Positions 12,430 through 24,000 of a stretch of DNA of 64,000 bases are shown here, piece after piece. The notes beneath the pieces were generated by a model. The model saw only the letters and a program-made list of their open reading frames with translations. It made no database searches and was not told the DNA's origin. Origin of the DNA: Hirudo medicinalis (taxonomy: Eukaryota > Annelida > Clitellata > Hirudinida > Hirudinidae); the NCBI GenBank assembly GCA_011800805.1, contig MPNW01000476.1:119107-183106 (forward strand). Direction: 5' to 3'. The position numbers and the translations under genes are program-made. Positions within the stretch are counted from its first letter, which is position 1. Each line of letters opens with the position of its first letter.

Positions 12430-13050
12430 TGATGATGACGACGATGACGACGACGACGACGATGATGATGATGATGATAATCGTGATCATGATGATAGTA
12501 ATAATAATAATAACGTTTATTATTACGTTAAATAGTCATTATTAATCGACTATTTGAAACTAGTTTTAAGTCAAAAATTTTGAAATGTATGCCTTTTATA
12601 ATCTTTCACGAGATAAATAGAATCTTGCTGGTCTCGATAGTCATTCTTTGAGATGTAAATATTTTATTACTAATATAATTGCCAAATTTCATGAAAATAA
12701 TGTCTTGTAGTTTATATTGAGTAACACTCGATGTGTTTATTGAAATTCGTTTAAAAATAACATTTCGAATTGTCCAAATAAAATACAAAAAAAGGGATTC
12801 AGTAAGTTCCAATTATCAAGATTTGATTTTTCAGGCAGTTTATAAGCTCATGCTGGCAATGCAAACAGAATGAAAGATAATTCATTGTTCGACGGAAGAG
12901 TGAAAATCTAAAAAATATATCAAAAAATAACTTACTTGTCTCAAAAAGTATGAGAGCAAATTTGCCGAAAAAGTCTACGAAGCTGCTTGATCGACTGTAA
13001 GCTGACTTTACTCTGCCGATAAAACTTAAACTACTCTCAGTATTTGTCAT
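11322..13050 (-). CDS. TMEM272-like four-pass transmembrane protein
   Basis: Small membrane protein of unknown function, recognised by its resemblance to the TMEM272 family common in invertebrates and fish. Exons in transcript order: 13050-12936, 12348-12292, 12145-11942, 11668-11322; 723 nt, 240 residues, phases consistent. Four hydrophobic stretches: WILIAATLAIPLSMIAVG; PYIPIYLIVGGCFGVVKNLL; a third ending LSWFLLAWFITG; a fourth near TTASYALTSLACFGFCVI. The family hallmarks are the cysteine before PYIPIYL, the SVWIYRIY motif entering the luminal loop, and the YCNPVLYTYSFW segment. I start at ATG 13050; two small upstream exon-like segments (13138-13180; 13304-13340 with its own ATG) have proper splice sites but do not keep phase, so they may be 5' UTR. 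The last acceptor is fed by a long tetranucleotide repeat. Confidence 0.85.
11679..11756. repeat. (GAGT)n tetranucleotide microsatellite at the TMEM272-like acceptor
   Basis: About 18 units. On the coding (minus) strand it reads ACTC/ATTC repeats running up to the splice acceptor at 11669-11670. Confidence 0.92.
12398..12515. repeat. Compound AAT / GAT / GAC microsatellite
   Basis: AATAAT passing into GATGAT and GACGAC and back to AAT, in the second TMEM272-like intron. Confidence 0.9.
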
Positions 13051-13340
13051 CAACCTTTGAGCAGCTGTATTAATATTAATATATGTCTACTGTAATCAAG
13101 AATTTATCAAGATCGTTATTATGTAAGTTTTACTTACCGGTGTTGCGCAGGAGAGGATTAACTTGGTCAACTCTGTCTTGCTGAAATTTGAGTTGAGTAG
13201 TTGTTGCAGTAATTTCACTAAATATTTTTAATACAAAACTTGACAAATCGTTCATACACATTAGTTAGTAAATAACAAATATAATGTTGAAAAAGTAATT
13301 TACCATTTTTCCGTAAATTTTCATGGATTGTCTGGGACAT

Positions 13341-14355
13341 CAACAAATTAGAAAAGTCCGTGATCAATGTTTAACACTTCAAATCCTTCCAGATATTCAA
13401 ATCAGAACTTATTTTTTATAACCCAGTAAAACTCCTTTATTCTTCAAGACGTTAATTATGTGCACCCTTATCTTGAAAGGAATTAACCGCTATTTTCGAA
13501 ATTGATCGTCAAAGAGTTCGTGATTAAAAAAATATTCCACCGAAGCTAATCGCCTCACGAACAAAATAAAGTACGAAATGTGGATACAGTGAAGTTCCTT
13601 AATGCCAACGGCATCAGCAAAACCATTAAAGGAGAAATAGAGCCACAACGGAAGTTGCACAGCGGAAATGCGTTCCACTTTTTTTGGAGGAAGAGAACTT
13701 ATTCAAACAAATCAATCGAGGATGAGTTGCACGATCTGGAAAACATGACTCTAGCAACTAACAGGTGCAACCTGGAACTCGCGAACTGGTGAAAAAGGTT
13801 TTATCGATCTTCTAGCAATACAGGTGAAAACACAGGTGAGCAATCTTCCATTGCACACTCCCTCTCCATAATGGGAGGTGGAATTAATTTCCCAATCAAT
13901 AAATTAAGCTCAACATTTGCTTAAGAAATAGAAAGAGATGCGAGCATGAATTTTGATTCTCTTAGATGCATTAAAGGCACGGTGTTGAGAGTTAAGCGGA
14001 ATCATCGATCCACAAACAAGCGTTGCCTGGGTGAATTTGGTGGAAGAACCAGAATTGATACATGCAACCGTTAAGTGCATTTAGTTATTCTGACATCGAA
14101 TTAATTTCAAACTTCTACCTTGTCTGGAATTTTATTTCAGTATCTTTTCATAAACTTGACAGTGCCATTGATTTAGCAGAACTTGTTTTAAACAAAAAAC
14201 TCTTCCGTAAGATTCTTCCAGGTTAAACCTGAATGAGTTCCTTGAAATGACTATTACGTCGGTGCTTCTAAACTGGAATCAAGCCAAGGTAATCAGTCGT
14301 CCATTCTGGGAGGTTTTTTTTAACAGTGACAATAACAACTTGCTTGTAATTAACC

Positions 14356-14417
<62 letters not shown>

Positions 14418-14506
14418 CNTTTGAAGGAGTTTTAAATCAACGTGGACAGAGGACTGCATCTCCTTCCTGCCATGTTTCCTGTCCAGAATAATAAAGACCT
14501 CCGAAT

Positions 14507-14545
<39 letters not shown>

Positions 14546-15107
14546 ATAATAACAATAATAATAATAATGATGACAAAACAATAATGAGTCCTCGCTCTAT
14601 TTATGTTACTGTGAATATGACGACGCAATCGATAAGATTATCGGGCATATAAATGAGGACTTGATGCTAATGAGTTGAATACGTCAGATAGTTTAATTTT
14701 TGGCATGTGTTGCTACCTGCGCACCTTTAACTATCCTTTTCCTTTGAAAACTTCAAGATACTGCTGACAAGACCTTGATTTTTCAACCAAATTTTTCGCC
14801 TGTTTTTCAACCAAATTAAAATTTTAACCAAACATTTACACGACGTAAATTGTTTGGATTGCTAGTTTATTTTTTATATTCTCTTTAAGACCTGTAAACT
14901 TCGCTTCTTAAATAATGATAGAAAATATTGTTCTCCACGGTGAAGTTTTATGTTAATTCTGGAGAGCAGCATCGCTTTGAATCGGCGGCATTAGATTCTC
15001 TGTTGTGACTGAAGCGGTCTCAGGCGTAGTGATGGACTTTGGAAGTGGAACAAAAATAAAGGATGTAAATATTTGCTTTTCCGTTCGCGGATAGGTGATC
15101 CAGTCTA
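13341..15107. other. Divergent intergenic region with two (CAA)n tracts and a single-N junction
   Basis: Separates the divergent TMEM272-like and tweety genes, so both promoters should lie here; I see no convincing TATA box. A 70-codon plus-strand frame at 13580-13792 has no recognisable domain. (CAA)n tracts lie at 14356-14418 and 14509-14543, with an N at 14419 directly after the first. Confidence 0.6.
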
Positions 15108-18100
15108 ATGGAGATTGTCTCCGATAATGGCTGGTTAGCGGATCGTTCCATTGAACCGAGCTGGCTGATCCGGTTTTTCCATTCCATTCCTCATGTGGAC
15201 TTTTCCTTCCAGAGAGTCAATGCCACTTTCAACTTGGAGTCTTCGAAGTACAAGGAGGTAGACATTTGGGAATTGTTACTAAATTTATTACTGCTCAATA
15301 TTTAATGAGACTTGGCCTTAATTAGTTCTTGCTTTCAGTCAATCCTTGCCTGGTCTTCCTTACCAGTATTCATCTTGTTACTGATTCTTAACTTGCTGGT
15401 GGCTTACTTTGTGTGCTTGTGTGTGTGCAAGAAGAGGAGAGGTGAGGGTGGCAACAATGAACTGATCCAAGAAGCCTCTCACAACCCAAGGTGCTTGAAA
15501 GGCCTCCAATGGACTCTGGCATGCTTGTCTGTAATGGCATGGTAAAGACTGGATTATGATAACCATCTTAAACCTCGTTACTTTGCCTACAAATTTGTTT
15601 TAAGAATATGGTGGTTACTTTTAATTACAACTTTCTGGGTATGAAAATGTTCCAATAATGATTTATTTGTTATTTAAAAACTCTCAGTGTGCTGTCTGGT
15701 CTTGGCCTTCAGGGAGAAGAGGAGACCCACAAGAGTATTTACAAACTGGCAGATTCTCTTGATTACATGTGGTACACTTTGTATGCTACCAGGAATCAAG
15801 TAATACCTAAAAAATATTCATTTACATTGTGAAAAATTTCCTAATGAACAGCAGTAGGGTTAAAATGTTAGTCTTATTAGTAATACGTATTAATTAAAAA
15901 TAAGTAATACGTAATACGTTTGTAACTACTAACCAGTTAATCAGTTATTAATTGCATGTTTATAATTGTTTGTGTATTCCACTAAATTGCAGCTGTATGT
16001 TGTGGAGAAGAGTCTGAACTTGACAAGCAGAGGCATATTGGGCATTAAAAGAGTCTTCCGGTCCCACAACGAGCTGTCGTACAATCTGTCGAGCCTCCTC
16101 CATGCAGGGGCTGAAAGGTCTTTCCAGCACAACTTTGAGGCCCTCAAAAATCTTCGAGGAATCATGGATGTGGGTGGAAACAACAGGATACTGGTCGAGG
16201 AAACCATTGCTCAGATGGTCGTCGTCACCAAAAAATACGAAGTCCTAAGGTACGATGAGATGATCGTGCCCATGACTGAGGAATTTTCTAAATTTTCTTT
16301 TGATTCTTAATTTTCTTAATTTTTTTTTGTATTTGTATTTAGTATATTTTAGTTTAAAAATATGTTTAAAACTATTTAATGACTTGCAACGTTTTTGCCA
16401 CAGACGAGTGATCGTGGTGCTGTTCTTTGTGTTGTGCATCCTTCTGTGTCTGCTGCTGTTGGTCGGCATTGCCAGGAGTTCGAGGTGCTTGTTGCTAATG
16501 TAAGTAACCTCGTTATCTAATTATCCGACCTGCTAATTATTCATGAGGGCTCATGAATTACACGTCTCAGATTCAGCTCCCTGGACATTATAACAATTGT
16601 TTTATCTTGGATCTCAGTCAACATTCACTCAGGAGTAGCCATGGTTAGATTTTTGTCGATTTGTTGCTATTAACATATTTCATCATTTCAAGCTTAAATG
16701 TTAATTCTAATAAATTCTAAGTAAATTAATTTAAATATAATTAAGGAATATAATTAATAGTTAGAAGCAACATAATTTCAATTAATTAGCATTGATTGAT
16801 AAGCTGCTGTTATTAATGCTGTTTTATTTCTCATTCAAGGGGATTGCTGATTTTTGTCAACAGCCCGACACTTTCATGTCAAACATGCTGACTCCTTATG
16901 TAGAACAATGTGGGCATGAATTGATTTAACTGTATTAGCTGATTAAAGTTGAACCTTGATTATTATTACTTAAATTGAAGACATGGCAGAGTATTATCTC
17001 AAGTGCCAGCCATTACGTTTTACCAACCCATTCAGTCAAGTAACTTTTTCCTTTTTTGGAATTTTGCATGTTGCACAACGGTATTTTTTTTTAGACTGGC
17101 TATTTACTTTGTTTTGTTACAAGACTTTTTATGTCTTTATTGTAATCATTGTTCGTAATTACTAATTACCAGGAATTTGAAAAGGCTCAGTATAACATCA
17201 TGGAATCGAGGTCGTACATCTACAGAGCCCTTGATCTTGCCAAGCAGTTCATTAATCCAAATGAAGTGAGTTTTATTTTTGAGTACTATTTACTTAAGTA
17301 GTTGGCTGTCCATCTAGAAAAGCTGAAATGTGCTAGAATTAATACTAATATTAATGCTTGTTTTTATAATAAAAATATTTTTAGCTTGGAATTTATGTCA
17401 GGAGTGTCTACCAGGGTCTGAATGAAACTTACACTTGCCTTTCCAAGCTCATCGCTCTGACTGACTGCACCAACCTGAACAAAGACTACAAAGACATAAT
17501 CATTGGCATTTGTTTTACTGGATTGTAGGTTGACTGCACTCATCTTAAGTTTAATGAAAATTATTGTAATAAAGCTATTATTGAAAGTATTAGGATGATA
17601 ACATAGGATAATTCAATAGTTGCAATTCAATATTATTTATTATGTTATTGTTGATATTTTCTTAACATTTAAATTTAATGGTTTTTAGATATGCTTATTT
17701 GATGATTGCAGACCTGGCATATCATGCATCATTCTCTCTTGTTTTCTTCTCGGCATTGTTTTTCCGATCCTGATCGTGCTCACAGTCAAACTCAGGAGAA
17801 TTTTTGAGTTTGTCATTTATTTTATTCCTGAAATTGATTGCAACCAAAACTTCCAAAGTTGTTTTTTAGGCATTAAATCTATAAGTTCTTAATAATTTGC
17901 AGATGCCTTCTGTCAGTCTCAAAGTCTGGAAGAATGGTGGATGAGTCATCAATCCACATTGAATTTCCTTCTAGTGTAAGTTTTGTGGTTCTAAGAAGAT
18001 ACATCTGATTTCAATAAATTTTTGTTGGTCTGAAAATTTTTGGTGTTGGATGAATTGTTAATTACAATGGCTTATATACACATTCATTTTTCAGCATAGT

Positions 18101-18181
18101 CGCAGCAACATTTGTATGCACTACAGTGGAGTGTCAAATCTCCCCGATGTTGGGGAGACACTGAGAGAATCCATTGCCTGA
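15108..18181 (+). CDS. TTYH: Tweety-homolog (TTYH) family membrane protein
   Basis: Multi-pass plasma-membrane protein, described in the literature as volume- or calcium-regulated anion channels, though channel function is debated. Thirteen exons: 15108-15257, 15339-15541, 15688-15799, 15993-16249, 16404-16499, 16571-16643, 16840-16909, 16981-17039, 17173-17265, 17385-17524, 17712-17857, 17917-17975, 18095-18181; 1545 nt, 514 residues, within the family's range. The N-terminus has the family signature WLIRFFHSIPHVDFSF, then TM1 (VFILLLILNLLVAYFVCLCV) and TM2 (LACLSVMA). A long extracellular segment (exons 3-4) leads to TM3 (VIVVLFFVLCILLCLLLLVG) and TM4 (DIITIVLSWISV). A cysteine-bearing loop (IADFCQQPD; YLKCQPLRFTNPF) aligns with vertebrate TTYH, and TM5 is ISCIILSCFLLGIVFPILIV. 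The junction 17857/17917 is the least certain; an acceptor at 17902 also exists but breaks phase. Confidence 0.9.
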
Positions 18182-21098
18182 ATGGTTGTACAAGACTTTT
18201 AACTACTAGTTGCATGGTATATTAGAAAATGCAAACAAATATTTTTAAATTCTCTTGTCTTGTGATCACTGTTTACATTTACGAGTATTACATAATTTAC
18301 TGAAATGTATTTTTGTGATAAGATGGACATCTGAATAAATGTTTGAGTGTATTATGTGATTTTGTAGAGTAATTGGTCAGCACTGCATTCAATGTGTTGT
18401 GCTTAAGTTTTACTAACTCTGCGACCAACTGGTCATTTTTTTGACAGCTTGTTAACTGTTAAGCTACAGACCTGAGACTTTTTTGAGATTGGGAATGTGT
18501 AATTGAAACTGAATCATAATTTTCAAGTGGACAATAACAAGTTTTATCTAGTAGGACGTTGAGGTCTAATCGAAAGCAAAGTTTGTAAAATGAAGTTTTT
18601 AAAAATTTTAAGGAATTGCTTCAAAGCTGGTTCAGTTATAATGAAGACTGATTGAAAATGTGAAATGTTTAGTTCTGACAGCTGCAGAAAGAAGCAGGTT
18701 GTTAATCCAGAGGCATCATTTGATTGTTAACCAAGAGACGGACAAAAGCAGCGACTTTTGGTATTTAACTCCATCCCTACCCCTACCTTCATGACGCTGG
18801 AAATCGAAGTAGAAGTGACGAAAGTCGTTCCCTGTTAGTTGGCTTTTGCCTGTCACTTTTCCAACCATCGCGTCATTTCACCTTTTCAAAGGAAGGCTAT
18901 CAGCTACTCAGGGAAATATTTGTTAAAAATTATAAAATGCAGAATTTGACTAAATTTTAATTGTTCATGCTTGAGAAGTTTCCCGTCGGTTTAGTTGAAG
19001 GATAGAGAGGTTTATTGAGTCTAAGATGGTCTTAATTTCTGTGAAATTTTACGAACAAACTTAAAGTAATTGTAGCATGCAAGTAAATTAATCACCAATT
19101 GTTGTCAAAAATTTGATAAAATAAAAATCTTCCAAGAATTAATATTTTAAAATTCCTAACGTTTTAAGCACCTCATAATTTAATTTACTATAACTACAAT
19201 CAAGTCCGTTTGTTGCTGGGGTCTGTCAATAATTTTGCACTACTGATGCTAACTAGTTTGGCGTTCCATGTCTTTTCAAGTCAGAATATTTATTTTGAAA
19301 TTATTGTTATAAAGTGTAATATCGTTCGAGGCTTGGCAAGTTTGTAATCTTTTAACTGCCGAATTTGTGGGAGGATTAGGTTATTCTTATCGGAAAACTA
19401 ATGTAAGCAATTCGCTTGTTGAACATTGAAATAATTAATTTTTTTGAATTTTTATGCATAGTTAACGAATACCAATTATTCTGTCATTTGGAGCCTTTTT
19501 TCGCATTTATTAGTCTATTTTTTAAATTCGCGAACTTGTACACGAATAACTAGTTATATTTTACGACTACTTACCATTTTTTGACCACCTTAAGGTCACC
19601 TGATGAATACTAAAACAGTTGCAGTTATAAAATTATGTAACTAACCATTGGTTGGGAATGGTTTGTGTCAAGTCAACTTAATTGTGGAATTTGGGAGGTA
19701 GCTTGACTTTTTGCATACAAAGTTGCAACATGAAACATGAATTTGTAAGCTGAGAGGATTGTGCCATAAATCTAAAACAAAATCAAATTTCTTCTGTGTT
19801 ACTGAATTTACCTGGTTGCCTGATTGATTGTTACCATTGGACAAATATTTTACATAAACAATCACAAATTAAAAAAAAGGGGAACAAATGTCAAATTAAG
19901 AACATTATAGACATCTTTAGCTTTTCTATGAAGATAAATGTATTACAAAGATTTGAGGCACGAAAGGTAGTCTCAGAACCACATTGAAATATTTTTAAGC
20001 AGTCTTGCTACAAGTTGCAACTTCCTGTAGTGTGCCAATTTTCACTAAATCTCTTTTTTTGCTGATATGTTTATTTGTAAGGTAATGATCAACTAAAATA
20101 TTTGCAATAACGTTGAGTTTTATGGATGTTGTAATTATATTGTAGGCAAAATATGTATGGAAATCATGTCTTTGACTTCACATTTTTTCCCTTGCACATC
20201 GTCGGTGCTGCTACTGCTCGCAACAAAAGCTTAATGTTCATTTTCTGCCTGAACTAATCAGCTCTTTAGAACTCGATGTTCTTAGATCCAGTTCTAAAAA
20301 ATGGCTTCCACATGATCTTTAATGTTCTTTTACTCAGAAGGCTGTATGCTTTATCTTGTATCACTTTCTCTCATCTAATTAAGTGTGGATTCATTTGAAG
20401 GTATTTTTAAGCTCGTATTATTGTCGTAGAGATAGTTTCTCTTTCAACTTGCATTTTCAAATCATTTTGACCTTCTCGCATTCAGCATTCGGCAGACGCC
20501 GCAAACGTCGATTAACGACCGTTCGCAGATGGAGGACTCTCTTATTGGGTCCTGTCACTAAGTTACATGCACAGGTTGTGTTTTGCCGAATTCAAATATT
20601 TTTTCTTAAAAAATTGATACCTCATCGATCGCAGATAATGAAACATAACTGGTGAATATTCGATTGCAATTTTTGCGTGCCCGCACATTTTAATGCCTTC
20701 TCTTTTCAATATTGACTTGCTTCAGTTTTCGTACAATTGCCAATGGTAATTACCTTATTGAGCTTATTAACTGGCCAGTCGTTAATTATCTTGGTTTGGT
20801 CATTAAAATCCGGTTTGGAATCTAACTTTTCAAAGTAGTTTACGTGTTATTGAGCAGCATAAACGTAAGGAATTCTATAGGTAATTTTCCATCAAAGTTT
20901 GGAAAGTTTTTGTAACTGTCATTGGAACTTACCATTGAAAGTCAAGGATTTTATGCACTCGAGCAAACCACAAAAATTTCTGATTGTTCGTTGTTTCTAA
21001 TCAACTGATGTGATGATCTCAATCCCTTTGTTTTGTGATGCTAGAAATATTTGGATATTTGAAAGTGTGATTTATGTGAAATTAATTTTTTTAAGCAG
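18182..21098. other. Intergenic or unassigned atrophin 5' region; contains second MITE-like copy
   Basis: TTYH 3' UTR then about 2.9 kb with no exon I can support. A fragment matching the 7803-7979 element lies at about 18735-18880 (CCATCCCTACCCCTACC, then GTCACTTTTCCAACCAT). Vertebrate RERE has a BAH domain N-terminal to ELM2; I looked for it here and did not find it. Further 5' exons of atrophin may still lie in this region. Confidence 0.5.
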
Positions 21099-24000
21099 AA
21101 TTTTCAAGCTGGCTACTGCTCCTGCTCAGATCCAAGTTGGGACGAATCATCAGGTGGGGTATAAGACATAATTTATTATAAATATTTATTAGTTTTCTAT
21201 GGTTAAGCTGCTTATGTCCGGTGTTTGGTTATTTGACATTGTTTGACGACGATGATTATAGCTGTAGCATCAATCAACTGGGCAATCTCATTAAGCATGG
21301 CTTTGAATCTGTTATCTTTGAAATGTCGTCACATTATTGACTCATATTTTTATTAACTTTGTCTCCATTTAATTTGACGAAATTAATCTTAATCCGATTT
21401 CCGGACGCTTACATTAAACGGATCCAAAACGAAGCACCCGTGGTGTGTGTTTGGTTAAACTGAGCACATGAGTTATTTCCTCTTGCATGCATTACGTGAA
21501 TATTTGCTAACAACATCTCTTCTGTTTGCCTTTGTAATTATGTCTCTAAAAAATTTCCCATATAAAGCTGGAGATTAAGAAGTTTGGGTTGACCCTGGTA
21601 GTCATGACGACCTGGAGATGTACTGCCTTTAAACCATCTTTTCTAGAATTTCATTTTTTTTATATTTTACTTGGTGGGTGTCTTACTCGTTAAAGTGATT
21701 TAATCAATAAGCAAGAGAGCAATTAGTTATTTTGAAGCTGATTGATGTTGATGTAAAATATTTAACTCTGTAGGTAAATCTCAGGTCCAGAGTCAGAAAT
21801 TACTTTTAAGTTTAATTAACCATTTGTATGCTGTTGGCATGACATCAAGATATTACTACAAACAATGAAATATCATCCATCTGCACTTGTGAAGTATAAA
21901 GGGGCTTGAGTAGAGAATTTCTTCTAAGTATCTAATGCAAACATTTGCTTGCTTGTGAGGGTAGCACAATCTAAGTATTACTGTCAATAACTGGTTTTTA
22001 ATGTTGCTGTCTTTCTTAATGTTTTTTTAATGTCATGCAACCAAAAAGACTTGATGCTTTGTCTTAAAACACTCGCAGAATCAGCAGTGACGATAATGAG
22101 TGTCACAGCAAAGACTTAGACTTTGCTGCCAAGTCTATAATTTAGGCATAAAATTTAGTCTGTTCATTAAATCAGCATGCTTCAGAGGAAGCTCATTATA
22201 TTCCTGTCAAAACATTCTGCTTGATGGCCACATAACTTTTGTACATATCATATTTGTGGATGAAACATATTAAACAAACAGCATGGCATTGAAAAGTCAG
22301 GTAAAAACAAATCATTGCAATGCATTGCAACAGAGCTTGATGAGATCAGACAAGATGTTTTAAGTGTCTGCAATGGAAATTGAGACAATGTTTTGACTTC
22401 AAATATTGAGTTTCATAGAGTTTTTTTCATTGCTCCATAGAGTGACATCTTCTATTCAACCATTTACATCAAGTGGACTGGGTTTTTTTTTCGTTTGAAT
22501 TATTTTTTTGTTTTGAGAAAACAACTTTTTTTTTCCTAGCATCGTTTTTCTCATTTTGCTCCCTGTTGTTCATTCCAGGCAAGACTGCCTGCATTGATTG
22601 GTGAGGTGAAGAGTGAAGAGAAGAATGATCACCTGGAAACGTTGGTGTGGCACCCGAACTGCATCATGGACTGCGACCTGCTCATGTATCTCAGGGCTGC
22701 AAGGTTTGGCTTCTATGTCTACTCAAAATGCATAATACAGAATAAATAGATTGATATTCTTTTAATAAAAATTGCTGAGGCCTGCTAAATCTTCCATTGT
22801 GTGAATCTGTATGTGTATTTGTGTGGAAGTGCTTGAATGGTTGAGCACTACTAAGTGTTTGAAAACATGGAGGGGCTTGCTTTCATGGCCCTTGCAAGTT
22901 TAATAGAATTTCTTTTTGAAGGTGTTTTACCAAAAAGAGTTTTGATGATAAGTATTTTAAAGATCTTGCAAAAGTAGTTTTTATTTTTAAAGCTTCTATA
23001 ATGAGCCGAAAAATTGACATTAAGGACCGGATCTTAGAATCTGATCGTGAAGCTACATATTAGAATTATAACTACCGATCCTTTGATCAATTTCCTGCCA
23101 GTGGCTGCACGCATTTGATGTCCAAATATAGCTACTTATCTGTGGATGTTTATTAGACAGATTAAAAGAGATGATGATTATTCCTCAAAATTTATTCCAA
23201 CATCTTAAAAACCACTTAATTGAAATGGGTTATATTAAAATTTAATTCACATTTTTAATTTGTTAATTGGCTTACAAAATGACAAGTTAATAATTCTGAT
23301 GGCATGCTAGGGAGATGGCTATCAATCTCGCTAATGTTTATGCAAATCTCTATTCTTCTAATCTCCATCATCAAGGATGCTTTTTAGCTTGTTGCTTAAG
23401 CAGCATTTGATCTCCACAATAGACACTAAGCCATTTTATTTTAACCAAGCATTTAGATTTTGAGCAGTCACTTTGCATGACTTTCCACACGAAATTTTTG
23501 CACGAATCAATCACAGGAGCATGGCAGCGTTTGTTGGCTGGTGTGACGGAGGCTCCACAGATGACGGATGTGCTGCCGCATCCATGGACGAGACGACCAT
23601 CAAGTCCCTTCACACGGTAATGCATCACAATTTTTTTTCTTTGCTCGGGAGATTCTTTTGTAATCAATTGCCTTGTCGTTCAATTTCCAGCTACACCAGC
23701 ACAATTATGACACTGGAAAAGCCCTCCAGGCCTTCGTCAAGATCATCAATCCGAAGAGCGTGGATAAGAGATGGTCTGATGAGGATGCAGTGAGTGTCGG
23801 AGAGCAAAATGAAAGATTGCATTTTCTTCATTGGTTGTTACTCAATAAGAATGAAATTTTTTTTCTTTGAAGAAAAAATTTGTTCGAGGCTTAAAGCAAC
23901 ATGGGAAAAATTTCTTTAAAATCAGAAAGGAGCTCCTACCTTACAAGGATACGGTGTGAATCCATCTTTTGTGTTGTTTCTTCCTGACATTTCTTCACTT

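Noticed and set aside
13138..13340. Upstream coding exons of the TMEM272-like gene
   Set aside because: Splice sites look real, but no combination keeps phase with the exon at 12936 without a stop; treated as possible 5' UTR.
13580..13792. 70-codon plus-strand frame between TMEM272-like and TTYH
   Set aside because: No recognisable motif, and the TTYH N-terminal signature starts cleanly at 15108; could be 5' UTR but unsupported as coding.
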